Origin: Nannocystineae bacterium
Lineage (GTDB): Bacteria > Myxococcota_A > Polyangia > Haliangiales > Haliangiaceae
Length of the DNA stretch: 34,571 nucleotides
NCBI GenBank assembly: GCA_007133195.1
Contig: SLNH01000234.1
Span: 1-34,571 of the forward strand
Direction of reading: 5' to 3'
Positions 18,065 through 26,409 of this stretch are shown in pieces. The notes beneath the pieces were generated by a model. It was not told where the DNA came from, searched no databases, and was given only the letters and a program-made list of their open reading frames with translations. The translations under genes were made by a program, and so were the position numbers. Each line of letters opens with the position of its first letter. Positions within the stretch are counted from its first letter, which is position 1.

Positions 18065-21000
18065 GACTCACCGAGACCGCGGTGCGCCGGCCCGTGGGGA
18101 CGGGCATCTTCTTCGCCGCTGCCATCTTGCTCGGGCTGGTGTCGGTCAACCGGTTGGCCGTAGACCTTTTGCCCGAGATCGACTTTCCTCGGATCTCGAT
18201 CACGACGCAGTACGACGGCGTCGGCCCCGAGGAGATGGAGACGCTCGTCACCCGTCCCATCGAGCAGACCGTGTCGACGGTCGATGGGCTGGAGGAGATC
18301 AATGCCGTCTCGTCCGAGGGACTGAGCCGCGTCAGCCTCCGGTTCGCGTGGGGGACGAACCTCGACACGGCCGTCAACGACGTCCGCTCCTACCTCGATC
18401 GCGTCGCGAACAACCTCCCCGACGACGCCGACAACCCGGTCATCTACAAGTTCGACCTCGCGGCGATGCCCGTGGCCACGGTTGGCCTGAGCGGGCCGGG
18501 CGATCCCCGTCAGCTGCGCCACATGGCGGACGAGACCGTGAGCGAGCGCCTCGAGCGCGTGCCGGGCGTCGCCAGCGCCGGCGTGCGCGGCGGACGAGAG
18601 CGCGAAATCCGCGTCGAGCTCGACGTCTCACAGCTCACCTCGCTCGGCGTGACCTCGGGGCAGGTGAGCGAGGCGCTGTCTCGGGACAACCGCAACGTGT
18701 CCGCGGGCGAGATGATGGGCAGCGGGCGCGAGGTGCTCGTGAGAACCGTGGGCGAGTGGGAGTCCCCCGCCGAGATCGAGAATGTCCTCGTCACGGTCAA
18801 AGACGGGCGGCCCGTGTACGTGCGCGATGTGGGCGAGGTGCTCGATACCTTCAGCCGGGTCAGGAGCGAAACCTGGGTAAACGGTGAGCCGGGGGTCACG
18901 CTGCGGGTGTCGAAGCAGAACGAGGCGAACACGATCGAGGTCGTCGAGGGCGTGAAGGCGGAGGTGGAGCGCTTAAACCGCGACTACGAGGGGCAGCTCC
19001 GCGCAGACATCCTGTTCGACTCGTCCGGCTTCATCGAAGACTCGGTGACGAACGTGCAGGCCTCGGCCGTCTACGGCGCCGGTCTCGCCATCATCGTGCT
19101 CTTCCTGTTCCTCCGCAATCTTCGGGCCACGGCGATCATCGCGCTCGCCATCCCGCTCAGCGTGGTTTCCACGTTCGCGCTCATGTACTTCGCCGGCTAC
19201 ACGCTGAACGTCATCTCGTTCGGCGGCCTGGCGCTGGGCATCGGGATGCTCGTGGATAACGCGATCGTCATCCTCGAGAGCATCTACACCAAGCGCGAGC
19301 AGGGGAAAAAGCGAGCCGCCGCCGCGATCGAGGGAACCCGCGAGGTCGGCACCGCCGTGGTCGCGGGCACCGTCACCACCATCGCGGTGTTCGCGCCGGT
19401 GCTGTTCGTCGGCGACTTCGCCGGGGTGTTTTTCGGGGAGATGGCGGCGGTGGTGGCGTTCGCGCTGCTCTGCTCGCTCGTCGTCGCCCTCACGCTGATC
19501 CCCTCGCTCGCGGCGCGCTTCATCGCGATCCGCCGGGATGGGGGGCTCGGCCAGCGGGGCGTCGTCGCGGGCCTGCGGAGCGCGGGGGCTGCGCTCGGCC
19601 GAGGCGCGGCGGTGGTGGAGCGGGGCTATCGGCGCGTGATCGAGGGAGCGCTCCGCACGCCGTGGTTCGTCGTCGGATGCGCCATCCTCCTTCTCGTCGC
19701 GAGCCTGCGCCTTCTTCCCGCGGTGGGCTTCGAGCTCATGCCGGAGACCGACGAGGGTCGCATCAACATCGACGTCGAGATGCCCGTGGGCACGCCGCTT
19801 CCGGAGACGACCGAGGTCGTCAAACAGTACGAGGCGCTCGTCCACGAAGTCGCGGACGAAGGCGAGATCGAAAACATCCTCAGCTCGGCCGGGCCCCGTA
19901 ACTGGTGGCGGCCCGGCGGGACCCACGAGGGGAGCCTCCGGGTGAACTTCGTGCCGGTAGACGAGCGCGATCGGGGGCTCGACCAGTTTATGAGCGACCT
20001 TCGCGAGGTGAAGCCCGACATCCCGGGCGCCTCGATCCGCATGCGCAAGAGCTCGTCGAACATGCTCATGCGCATGATGCGCGGCGGCTCTCAAGACGGG
20101 GAGCGGCTCGCGGTGGAGATCCGCGGGCACGATCTCGACACCGCCGCCGCCCTGTCGGCGCAGGTCGAGGAGTCGATGGAGGACATGGAAGGGGTGACCG
20201 GGATCCGCGTAGACCGGGAGGAGGGGCTCGAGGAGCGAGCGGTCCGCGTGTCGGCGGAGCGCGCGGCCGACCTGGGGCTGAGCCGGTCCGAGGTCGCGGA
20301 TACGGTGGAGAGCTATGTTCTTGGCCGCGTGGCGACCAGGCTCCGCGAGCGCGGCGACGAGTACGACGTGCGCGTGCAGCTCCGCGAGGAAGATCGTTTG
20401 GACATTCGGCAGCTGGGCGCGCTGCCCATCATGACGAGCGACGGTCGCGCCGTTCCGTTGTCCTCGGTGGCGGAGTTTCGCGGGAGAGAAGGGCCCACGT
20501 CGATCTCGCGCGAGGCGCAGCAGCGGGTGGTGCGGGTTTACGGGGGGCTCACCGACCGCGCGCTCAGTGAGGCGGTCTCGGAGCTGCGCACCGCGCTCGA
20601 TGGGATCGAGAGGCCCGAGGGCTTCACCCTCGCGATCGCGGGAGAATACGAGGAGCAGCAGGAGACCTTCGGCGGCCTGATCGTGGGCATCATCCTGGCG
20701 ATCCTCCTCGTGTACGCGGTGATGGCCGTGCAGTTCGAATCGCTGCGCCACCCGCTCGTGATCATGGTCGCCATCCCCTTCGGTTTCATCGGCGTGGTGC
20801 TGTCGCTCGTGGTCACCGGCACCACGTTCAACATGAACTCCTTCCTGGGCGCGATCGTGCTCGTAGGCATCGCGGTCAACAACGCGATCGTCCTCGTGCA
20901 CTACACGAACGTGCTCCGGCGCGAGCACGGGCTCGAGCTCAAACACGCGGTGGTCACGGCAGCGAACCGCCGGCTTCGGCCGATCCTCATGACGACGCTC

Positions 21001-21195
21001 ACGACGGCGCTCGCGATGTTGCCGCTGGCGCTCGGCCTCGGGGCGGGCAGTGAGATCCAGGCGCCGCTCGCGCGGGTGGTGGTGGGCGGCCTTTTGGCCT
21101 CCACGCTGGTCACCCTGGTCCTCGTGCCCACGCTGTACTACTTGATGGAGCGGGGCCGGCCCGACATCCGGCTCGAGGACGAAGATCGCGACTAG
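18061..21195 (+). CDS. RND efflux transporter, AcrB-like (HAE-type)
   Basis: 1044 residues from ATG 18061, which overlaps the adaptor stop (ATGA); the frame is open further upstream but that overlaps the adaptor. Proton-driven inner-membrane exporter. It starts with the typical MRLTETAVRRPVGTGIFF first span. The first porter loops include DFPRISITTQYDGVGPEEMETLVTRPIE. In TM4 the motif GMLVDNAIVILE has Asp399 followed by Asn400, where AcrB has two Asp (407/408). The second half repeats the fold (PWFVVGCAILLLVASLRLLPAVGFELMP; FNMNSFLGAIVLVGIAVNNAIVLVHYTN). The DN form occurs in a recognised subset of RND pumps, so it should work. Substrate unknown; TetR control suggests export of hydrophobic or toxic compounds. 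Nine bases separate its stop from the converging gene. Confidence 0.96.
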   Translation: MRLTETAVRRPVGTGIFFAAAILLGLVSVNRLAVDLLPEIDFPRISITTQYDGVGPEEMETLVTRPIEQTVSTVDGLEEINAVSSEGLSRVSLRFAWGTNLDTAVNDVRSYLDRVANNLPDDADNPVIYKFDLAAMPVATVGLSGPGDPRQLRHMADETVSERLERVPGVASAGVRGGREREIRVELDVSQLTSLGVTSGQVSEALSRDNRNVSAGEMMGSGREVLVRTVGEWESPAEIENVLVTVKDGRPVYVRDVGEVLDTFSRVRSETWVNGEPGVTLRVSKQNEANTIEVVEGVKAEVERLNRDYEGQLRADILFDSSGFIEDSVTNVQASAVYGAGLAIIVLFLFLRNLRATAIIALAIPLSVVSTFALMYFAGYTLNVISFGGLALGIGMLVDNAIVILESIYTKREQGKKRAAAAIEGTREVGTAVVAGTVTTIAVFAPVLFVGDFAGVFFGEMAAVVAFALLCSLVVALTLIPSLAARFIAIRRDGGLGQRGVVAGLRSAGAALGRGAAVVERGYRRVIEGALRTPWFVVGCAILLLVASLRLLPAVGFELMPETDEGRINIDVEMPVGTPLPETTEVVKQYEALVHEVADEGEIENILSSAGPRNWWRPGGTHEGSLRVNFVPVDERDRGLDQFMSDLREVKPDIPGASIRMRKSSSNMLMRMMRGGSQDGERLAVEIRGHDLDTAAALSAQVEESMEDMEGVTGIRVDREEGLEERAVRVSAERAADLGLSRSEVADTVESYVLGRVATRLRERGDEYDVRVQLREEDRLDIRQLGALPIMTSDGRAVPLSSVAEFRGREGPTSISREAQQRVVRVYGGLTDRALSEAVSELRTALDGIERPEGFTLAIAGEYEEQQETFGGLIVGIILAILLVYAVMAVQFESLRHPLVIMVAIPFGFIGVVLSLVVTGTTFNMNSFLGAIVLVGIAVNNAIVLVHYTNVLRREHGLELKHAVVTAANRRLRPILMTTLTTALAMLPLALGLGAGSEIQAPLARVVVGGLLASTLVTLVLVPTLYYLMERGRPDIRLEDEDRD

Positions 21196-21204
21196 TTAGT
21201 TTTT

Positions 21205-21948
21205 CTACTCGTCGCGCTCGCTGCCGAGGATTGGCGTGCGCTCGCCGGCCTTGTTGTGCTGCCAGCCGTAAACGAGACCCGCCACGCCGCTGATTCCCAT
21301 GGCGAAGGGGAGGATCGGAAGCAGCAGGAACGTCGGGATGAGGGCGAGGATCACGAGGTAGGCCGCGGACGCGGGGATGGCCTCGCGCCACGCTCCGGCG
21401 TAGAGCCAACCGAGCGGGCCGAGGAACAGCGAAAGCCCCGTGGACAGAAGGAGCGACTTGTCGCCCGGGGGCCGCTTTCCCTCGAGCTCGCGGCGGGCCG
21501 CCCCGGCGACCTGTAGCGCGTTTTGTCGGCCGAACGTATCTTGGAGGCGGGCGAGCGCCTGCTGCTTGTGCTTTTCGAAGTCACTGCCCGCAGAGGTGTT
21601 GGACTCGGCCTCTTTCGATCGGCGAGCGCGCCCCCCCTCGCGCTTGGCGCCCCGCCGGGAGGTTTTGTCTGCGCCGCGAGTTTCGGCCGTGAGCGCCGAG
21701 AGCTTGTGCGCCTCGGCGAACGTCGCCGGGGCGCCGGGTGGTCGCTCGGCGCCAGGTACCGTGTAGACGAGCTCGCCGTCGGCGTTGCTGTCGAGCTCGA
21801 CGACACCGTCGGCGACGAGCTCGTCGAGCCAGCGGCTGAGCTTTCGCCGCGGCGCGCCGCTGTGGTACTGAAGCGCCGCCCGCGTCATGGGGATGCGCGT
21901 CGTCATCCACAGGTCGAGCACGCGCTTCTCGAATTCGTGCTGCTTCAC
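21205..21948 (-). CDS. winged-helix/TM2-like membrane protein of unknown function
   Basis: From GTG 21948 (VKQHEFEKRVLDLWM) it gives 247 residues; the frame extends to 22047 but that part is Arg/Pro-rich with no structure. Residues 1-65 look like a winged helix (FEKRVLDLWMTTRIPMTRAALQYHSGAPRRKLSRWLDELVADGVVELD, then a beta wing LVYTV). A charged low-complexity linker follows (about 75-135). The C-terminus has two or three membrane spans (SLLLSTGLSLFLGPLGWLYAG; YLVILALIPTFLLLPILPFAMGISGVAGLVYGW) resembling TM2-type proteins. A membrane-tethered DNA-binding-like domain is unusual. It converges on the RND pump and is not part of that operon. Function unknown. Confidence 0.8.
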   Translation of the reverse strand: MKQHEFEKRVLDLWMTTRIPMTRAALQYHSGAPRRKLSRWLDELVADGVVELDSNADGELVYTVPGAERPPGAPATFAEAHKLSALTAETRGADKTSRRGAKREGGRARRSKEAESNTSAGSDFEKHKQQALARLQDTFGRQNALQVAGAARRELEGKRPPGDKSLLLSTGLSLFLGPLGWLYAGAWREAIPASAAYLVILALIPTFLLLPILPFAMGISGVAGLVYGWQHNKAGERTPILGSERDE

Positions 21949-22142
21949 GGTGCCGGGAGTATGGCACGAGGTGGCGGGCCGGGGAATCGGGAACGCCGCG
22001 TCGCCGGGCGAGGGTCGTCGGCGCGCGCGCCGGCCGGGCTGCCGCATAAACTCGTCGACTGGCGGGGCGGGCGAGCGATTGGCGCGTTTTACTCACCCAT
22101 GCCGCCCCGCCGGTTCCATCGCCGAGTGCGCCTAGGTGCGAA

Positions 22143-22625
22143 TCACGCGGCGGAGGGGTGGTGCGGCCCGCGGCCGGGGCCGCCTCGGGGCTGGCCGATC
22201 GCCGACAGGGAGCGCACGACCTCGCGCGCGTCCACGCCGTCCGTGCGACCGGTCGCCGCGCCCCGCGTGATGTCGTTCATCGACAAAAATCCGATCGGGC
22301 GGTTTTGGTCATCGACGATCGGGATTCGCCGAACCTGTCTCTCGGCCATCATGCGATCGGCCGTGTCCACGGTGTCGCTCGGCCGGCAGGTGACGACCCC
22401 TTTCGTCATGATGTCGCTTACGGGAATCTCCTGCGGGGCCTTGCCCTGGGTATAGGCGGCCATCGCGATGTCGCGATCCGTGACCACGCCTGCGACGCGC
22501 CCCTCGTCGTCGGTGACGGGCAGACAGCCGATATCCTGTTCCCACATCTGTCTCGCCGCGGCGTGCGACATCTCGTGCATGCTGCAGCTGATCACGGAGT
22601 CGGTCATGAGCTCTGCGATGCGCAT
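22143..22625 (-). CDS. tandem CBS-domain protein
   Basis: 160 residues made of two CBS motifs, a fold that usually binds adenine nucleotides (ATP, AMP or similar) and senses energy or redox state. The first is VSDIMT-like at the start (IAELMTDSVISCSMHEMSHAAARQMWEQDIGCLPVTDDEGRVAGVVTDRDIA); the second begins VSDIMTKGVVTCRPSDTVDTADRMM and ends IPIVDDQNRPIGFLSMNDITRG. A Gly/Pro/His tail follows. AGGAGAG sits just upstream of ATG 22625. It is divergent from the DUF4142 gene, so the repeats at 22661-22723 lie in its upstream region too. The partner is unknown; stand-alone CBS pairs of this kind are common in stress regulons. Confidence 0.95.
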   Translation of the reverse strand: MRIAELMTDSVISCSMHEMSHAAARQMWEQDIGCLPVTDDEGRVAGVVTDRDIAMAAYTQGKAPQEIPVSDIMTKGVVTCRPSDTVDTADRMMAERQVRRIPIVDDQNRPIGFLSMNDITRGAATGRTDGVDAREVVRSLSAIGQPRGGPGRGPHHPSAA

Positions 22626-22660
22626 GTGTCTCTCCTGGCTAGCGTGAGTAAATCCCCTGT

Positions 22661-22723
22661 GGGATGCGGGCGCCTGCTAGGCAGGTTCAGCAGGGATGCG
22701 GGCGCCTGCTAGGCAGGTTCAGC
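22661..22723. repeat. two tandem copies of a 32-bp repeat with central inverted repeats
   Basis: Unit copies start at 22661 and 22693, with 31 consecutive identical bases in each. Each copy holds the inverted repeat CCTGC-TAG-GCAGG, centred at 22679 and 22711. The 32-base period is about three helical turns. The repeats lie between divergent genes and upstream of the sigma-54-like promoter at 22765, at about -112 and -80. This fits a double activator site. There are only two abutting copies with no spacer, so it is not CRISPR. Confidence 0.85.
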
Positions 22724-22737
22724 GAGGGCCGGCCCTC
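22724..22737. promoter_or_regulatory. 14-bp perfect palindrome
   Basis: GAGGGCCGGCCCTC directly abuts the second 32-bp repeat and precedes the promoter candidate by 27 bases. It may be a regulator site or a hairpin; no family match is recognised. Confidence 0.4.
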
Positions 22738-22764
22738 TCGGCCGGGGGCGCAGCCCGATCGACA

Positions 22765-22780
22765 TGGCTTGCCGGTTGCT
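22765..22780 (+). promoter_or_regulatory. candidate sigma-54 promoter for the DUF4142 gene
   Basis: TGGCTTGCCGGTTGCT matches TGGCACG-N4-TTGCW at 10 of 12 defined positions, with the obligatory GG (22766-22767) and GC (22778-22779) exactly ten bases apart. The predicted start is near 22791, 55 bases before ATG 22846. The tandem repeats upstream sit at typical enhancer distance. Confidence 0.6.
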
Positions 22781-22845
22781 TCGCGGACAGCTAGCGGCGG
22801 AGCGACGGCTTGTGCGCTCGGCCCGACTCGAAAGGAAGGTTCATT

Positions 22846-23475
22846 ATGTGGCAAAGCAGGCTCATCGCATGGCTAGCGCCGATTGCCGCGCTCGTATTCG
22901 TATTCGCGCCGCGCGCCGAAGCCCAGGAGATGCCGCCGGAGCACGACATGCCGCCGGAGCACGAGATGCCGCCGGAGCAGGACATGCCACCGGAGGAGGC
23001 TCCCCCGATGGACCCGGAGATGCCGGAGATCGAGGATCCCCACCCGCTCGTGGTCATGCACGCGATCAACCAGATTCAGTCTCAGCTCGGGCTGATGGGC
23101 ATCAACGAGGCCTCGGACGACGACGTTCGCTCGTTTGCCGAGGAGCTCACCGAACAGCACGATGAGCTCGATCGCGAGCTCCTGGGCACCGCGAACGACC
23201 TCGACATCGAGGTCGCCGGCACTGGCGCGGTGCGCATCGCGATGGAAATGCAGCTTCAAGAGTACGAGCCGCAGCTTCAGACGCTGATGCAGGCCCCAGG
23301 CGAGGAGTTCGACGACGCATTCCTCGACATGGTCAACCAAAGCCAAGCTGACGCGATCGAGGCCGTGGAGGCGCTGCGCGACGAGGTGGAAGAAGATGAA
23401 GTCGAAGCGCTGCTGGAGCAGTCGCTCGAGCGATACCAGGCGCACCAACAGCGGGCCCAAGAGCTCGCTGAATAA
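22846..23475 (+). CDS. exported DUF4142-like protein
   Basis: 209 residues from ATG 22846, with AAGGAAGG six bases upstream. The signal peptide is MWQSRLIAWLAPIAALVFVFAPRAEA, cut before Gln-Glu, so the protein is predicted to be periplasmic or outer-membrane. Four six-residue repeats follow (MPPEHD, MPPEHE, MPPEQD, MPPEEA) and then an acidic helical domain. The domain has the DUF4142 look: VRSFAEELTEQHDELDREL and FDDAFLDMVNQSQADAIEAVEALRDE, with few conserved metal-type residues. DUF4142 proteins are ferritin-like helical bundles of unknown role often linked to stress. It has its own sigma-54-like promoter and is followed 110 bases later by mtfA on the same strand. Confidence 0.85.
   Translation: MWQSRLIAWLAPIAALVFVFAPRAEAQEMPPEHDMPPEHEMPPEQDMPPEEAPPMDPEMPEIEDPHPLVVMHAINQIQSQLGLMGINEASDDDVRSFAEELTEQHDELDRELLGTANDLDIEVAGTGAVRIAMEMQLQEYEPQLQTLMQAPGEEFDDAFLDMVNQSQADAIEAVEALRDEVEEDEVEALLEQSLERYQAHQQRAQELAE
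22930..23001 (+). repeat. four 18-bp in-frame repeats (MPPE.. hexapeptide)
   Basis: Four 18-base units, the first three nearly identical, encode MPPEHD/MPPEHE/MPPEQD/MPPEEA right after the signal peptide. Likely a flexible Pro/Glu stalk; copy number may vary. Confidence 0.9.
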
Positions 23476-23585
23476 TAGGAGATCCTGTGGCGGTTGGTGG
23501 CGTCCGATGGCGGCGTCGCTGCGGTGCGCGCGGCCTCCGCGAAAAGCGCTGGCGATGGGCTGAAATGCGAGCTATGGGGAATCGC

Positions 23586-24431
23586 ATGTTGGGTTGGAAG
23601 CGGAGGCGCCGTCGCCGCCTTCGCGCGAGGCCGCTCCCCGACGCGTGGGGCGACATTCTGAGCCGCCGCGTCGCGTGCTGGGACACGCTGGACGAGGCGG
23701 ACCGCCGCGAGCTCGCGGGGCACATGCAAGTGTTCTTGCACGAAAAGCGCTTCGAAGGATGCGGCGGGTTGAGGATCACGGACGAGATACGAGTGACGAT
23801 CGCCGCCCAGGCCTGTTTGCTCCTCCTTCACCGGGCGACGGACTACTTTCCGGGTGTGGTGGCGATCGTGGTTTACCCGAGCGTGTATTGGGCGCCCCGC
23901 GCTCAGCCCGCCTCCGTCGGCGTCGTGGATCAGCGGCAAGAGGTGCGAGAAGGCGAGTCGTGGGCGCGGGGCGCCGTGGTTTTGGCTTGGGATCGCGTTC
24001 GGCGTGACGCGGAAGACGCGCACGGGGGCCATAACGTCGCCCTCCACGAGTTCGCGCATCAGCTCGACCTCGAGTCGGGAGCGGCCGACGGCGCGCCGGT
24101 GCTCGCGGGGCGGGGCCACAGGCAGGCGTGGGCCCGCGCGTTTTCCCGCGCCTATGCCGACGACAGGGAGGCGCTCGCTGCGGGGCGGCACACGTTCTTG
24201 GGCGCCTACGCCGCCACGAGCCCGGCGGAATTTTTTGCCGTGGCCACCGAGGCGTTCTTCGAGCAGCCACGCGTGCTTTGCGCGCACCATCCGGCCCTGT
24301 ACGGCCAGCTCGCCGCCTACTTTCTACAGGAGCCGTCTCACCGAGAATCCCTCGAAGTTCGCGAGCCGACGGGCGAGCGGGATTTCTGGACGATCTCGGT
24401 GGAGCCTTACGGCGCCTACCCGATCGTGTGA
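23586..24431 (+). CDS. mtfA: MtfA-type zinc peptidase
   Basis: Cytosolic gluzincin-like peptidase; in E. coli MtfA binds the glucose repressor Mlc and cleaves peptides. The zinc motif HEFAHQLD (His154, Glu155, His158) and the downstream metal-ligand helix SPAEFFAVATEAFFE are intact. The N-terminal EKRFEGCGGLRITDEIRVTIAAQACLLLL is the family hallmark. I prefer ATG 23586 (MLGWKRRRRRR, 281 residues) with GGGGA five bases upstream. ATG 23574 and GTG 23487 are alternatives; GTG 23487 also has a good AGGAG and would add an Arg-rich leader. An Mlc homologue is not in view, so its target here is open. It converges on the phosphodiesterase with 8 bases between. Confidence 0.93.
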   Translation: MLGWKRRRRRRLRARPLPDAWGDILSRRVACWDTLDEADRRELAGHMQVFLHEKRFEGCGGLRITDEIRVTIAAQACLLLLHRATDYFPGVVAIVVYPSVYWAPRAQPASVGVVDQRQEVREGESWARGAVVLAWDRVRRDAEDAHGGHNVALHEFAHQLDLESGAADGAPVLAGRGHRQAWARAFSRAYADDREALAAGRHTFLGAYAATSPAEFFAVATEAFFEQPRVLCAHHPALYGQLAAYFLQEPSHRESLEVREPTGERDFWTISVEPYGAYPIV

Positions 24432-24439
24432 CGGGCGCT

Positions 24440-25357
24440 CTAGTGGTTCGGCGGCGCGGCGAGCGCACGGGTGCGCGCCTCGATGGCGCGCTCAGGGGTG
24501 TTGGTCATGACGCCGTCGGCCCCGAGGGCGAACAGGCGTTCGATCTCATCCGGGTCGTCGACCGTCCAATAATGCACCGCGAGCCCGTGGCGCCGGGCGA
24601 ATGTGAGAAAGCGACGCGACGTCAGATCGAGCGTCATGGGGCCCTTGCCCGCGGACGGCGGGATCTGAAGCGCCTCGAAGTCGGGGCGGCAGGGCATGCG
24701 CACGACGAAGCAAGCGTAAAATCGGACGGCCTCACCGGTGGCCGCGCTCGTGGCGACGCGCCCGCCCGCGGCGTCGCGGAACGCGCGCAACGCGCTGCCG
24801 TGAAAGCTGGCCACGAGCACGCGATCGTGCGCTTCGAACCGGTCGATGAGCGCGGCCACGGATTCGGCCAACGCGTCGTCGTCGTCCTTGAGCTCGGCGT
24901 TCAGGCGCGCGCCGTCGTAGCGCCGGAGGGCGTCTTCGAAGGTGAGAAGGAGCGCTCCCGGGTCGCGGTCGATGTCAGTTCTCGACAGCGCTTCGCGGAG
25001 CTCGGCGAGCGTGTTGTCGGCGATGGTGAGCGGCACCCCGAGCGCGCGGTCGAGATCGGCGTCGTGGGCCACGACCGGCACGCCGTCGCCGGTGAGCCGG
25101 AGATCGAGCTCGAGCACGTCGGCTCCGACCCGCAGGGCTTCATCGAAGGCCGACTGCGTATTTTCGAGCTCGCGCGCGGACGCGCCGCGGTGTGCGAAGA
25201 TCATGGGCTCGGGCGCGTCGAAAAAGGGCCGCTCGGGCACTCGCTCGTAGTCGCGCAGGCTCCGAACGACGAGAACGGCGACCGTAAACGCGGCCGCTAC
25301 AGCGAGCAGGTACCAAAGTCCCCGCCGCCATCGCTTGGCGGGTCGGCGCCGCGACAT
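24440..25357 (-). CDS. membrane-anchored glycerophosphodiester phosphodiesterase
   Basis: Hydrolyses glycerophosphodiesters to glycerol-3-phosphate and an alcohol. It is 305 residues from ATG 25357, with an Arg-rich start (MSRRRPAKRWRRG) and one membrane span (LWYLLAVAAAFTVAVLVV), so the catalytic domain probably faces the periplasm. GDPD-family motifs are HRGASARELENTQSAF, VLELDLRLTGDGVPVVAHD, LNAELK and the end motif VHYWTVDDPDEIERLFALGADGVMTNTPE. The His-Arg-Gly and Glu-Asp metal ligands are present. The frame continues upstream to 25480, but the sequence there is not typical; no strong ribosome-binding site marks either start. No sn-glycerol-phosphate transporter is nearby. Confidence 0.92.
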   Translation of the reverse strand: MSRRRPAKRWRRGLWYLLAVAAAFTVAVLVVRSLRDYERVPERPFFDAPEPMIFAHRGASARELENTQSAFDEALRVGADVLELDLRLTGDGVPVVAHDADLDRALGVPLTIADNTLAELREALSRTDIDRDPGALLLTFEDALRRYDGARLNAELKDDDDALAESVAALIDRFEAHDRVLVASFHGSALRAFRDAAGGRVATSAATGEAVRFYACFVVRMPCRPDFEALQIPPSAGKGPMTLDLTSRRFLTFARRHGLAVHYWTVDDPDEIERLFALGADGVMTNTPERAIEARTRALAAPPNH

Positions 25358-25599
25358 GAGGCTTTTTAACCCGGAATCTAGGTTTACGACTAGATGGTCG
25401 AGGAGCGTTGGGCCGACGCCGAACCGCGTCCATGAAACGGGCGCTCGTAGCCTGCGCGCTCGCGCGGGGCCGGGCGGCACCTGGCCTGCGGCGATGCTCC
25501 GTCACCACTTGCGCCCTCGCCGTGGGCGTGGCGCCGCGCGATTCCGTCACGCCGCGTGACCCTCGATCGCCCCCTCGCGCGGTCGCACCGGGGCGGCGG

Positions 25600-26409
25600 C
25601 TACACGCGGAGGGCGGCGCGCAGGATCAGGATGCGGCGAGCGAAGCCGCCGTCACGACCGAACAGATCGTCTAGCCTGAATTCTCCGCCGAGGTCGAGGC
25701 GGTGGTTGAGCGCGAAGGTGGCGCCGACACCGAGCGGAATTTCATAGCTGTCGCCGAAGTCGCGGAGGCTCTCGCGAAGGCCGCTCGTCGCGAAGATGTT
25801 GGTCTGCGGCTGCGCTTGAAATTGCAAGGACACCGGTACGCGGAGGACTTCGCGCGTCGGTACGGTGAGATCCTCGGTATCGTTCGAGCGACCGAGCAGT
25901 CCGAGGTATAGGTTGGGTTCGAGGACGAACGCGATCTTGCCGCCGCGGATCCGGGTGACGGATCCCGCGTGCACGCCTGCGGTAAACGGGCTGAAGCGCG
26001 GCGCGTCGATGCCGCCCGAAAACGCCATTTGCACGTTGCCCCCGCGCATGAAGCTATAGACGACCTCCGCCCCCGCGTCGTGATAGGCGGTGGGGCACCC
26101 GCTCTCCTCTCCGGGGGTGAGGCAGACGCCGACTCGATGGGTAAAGCCCACCGTGAGGTGGCGATCGATGCCTACGTAGACGTCGGGCGCGAGCGAGATG
26201 GGCTCGCCGACGGCGTCTTCTGAGAGGCTCGCGCGAAACGTGTCGCCGCGCAGTTCGAGCATGCCCGACGCGAGGGTGAGGGGACGCTCGTTGACCGGCA
26301 GGGGCCAGGTGTCGGCCGTAGGGGGGAGTAGGGTGGTGTCGGCGCGGGACACCGGCGCCGTCATCGCGACGGCGACGAGGCTGAGTACGAATAAGCGAAG
26401 CGTGCCCAT
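25600..26409 (-). CDS. predicted outer-membrane beta-barrel-type protein
   Basis: 269 residues with a signal peptide (MGTLRLFVLSLVAVAMTAPVSRAD). The mature part alternates short beta strands and turns: YVGIDRHLTVGFTHRVGVC, AEVVYSFMRGGNVQMAFSGG, KIAFVLEPNLYLGLLG, VPVSLQFQAQPQTNIFATSG, IPLGVGATFALNHRLDLGGEFRLDDLFG. It ends RILILRAALRV, a plausible beta-barrel end strand though without the terminal aromatic. Two cysteines lie in VCLTPGEESGCPT. AAGGAG lies 7 bases before ATG 26409. Function unknown. The 25358-25599 stretch on its far side shows no gene I can support. Confidence 0.75.
   Translation of the reverse strand: MGTLRLFVLSLVAVAMTAPVSRADTTLLPPTADTWPLPVNERPLTLASGMLELRGDTFRASLSEDAVGEPISLAPDVYVGIDRHLTVGFTHRVGVCLTPGEESGCPTAYHDAGAEVVYSFMRGGNVQMAFSGGIDAPRFSPFTAGVHAGSVTRIRGGKIAFVLEPNLYLGLLGRSNDTEDLTVPTREVLRVPVSLQFQAQPQTNIFATSGLRESLRDFGDSYEIPLGVGATFALNHRLDLGGEFRLDDLFGRDGGFARRILILRAALRV

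Noticed and set aside
18973-20946. 657-residue minus-strand frame
   Set aside because: Antisense to the RND pump and rich in His/Arg/Asp/Glu, typical of a shadow of hydrophobic codons.
22661-22723. CRISPR-like repeat
   Set aside because: Only two copies, directly abutting, no spacers and no cas genes.
25408-25674. 88-residue plus-strand frame in the gap between the phosphodiesterase and outer-membrane genes
   Set aside because: Arg/Ala/Pro-rich, no ribosome-binding site, overlaps the end of the beta-barrel-type gene on the other strand.
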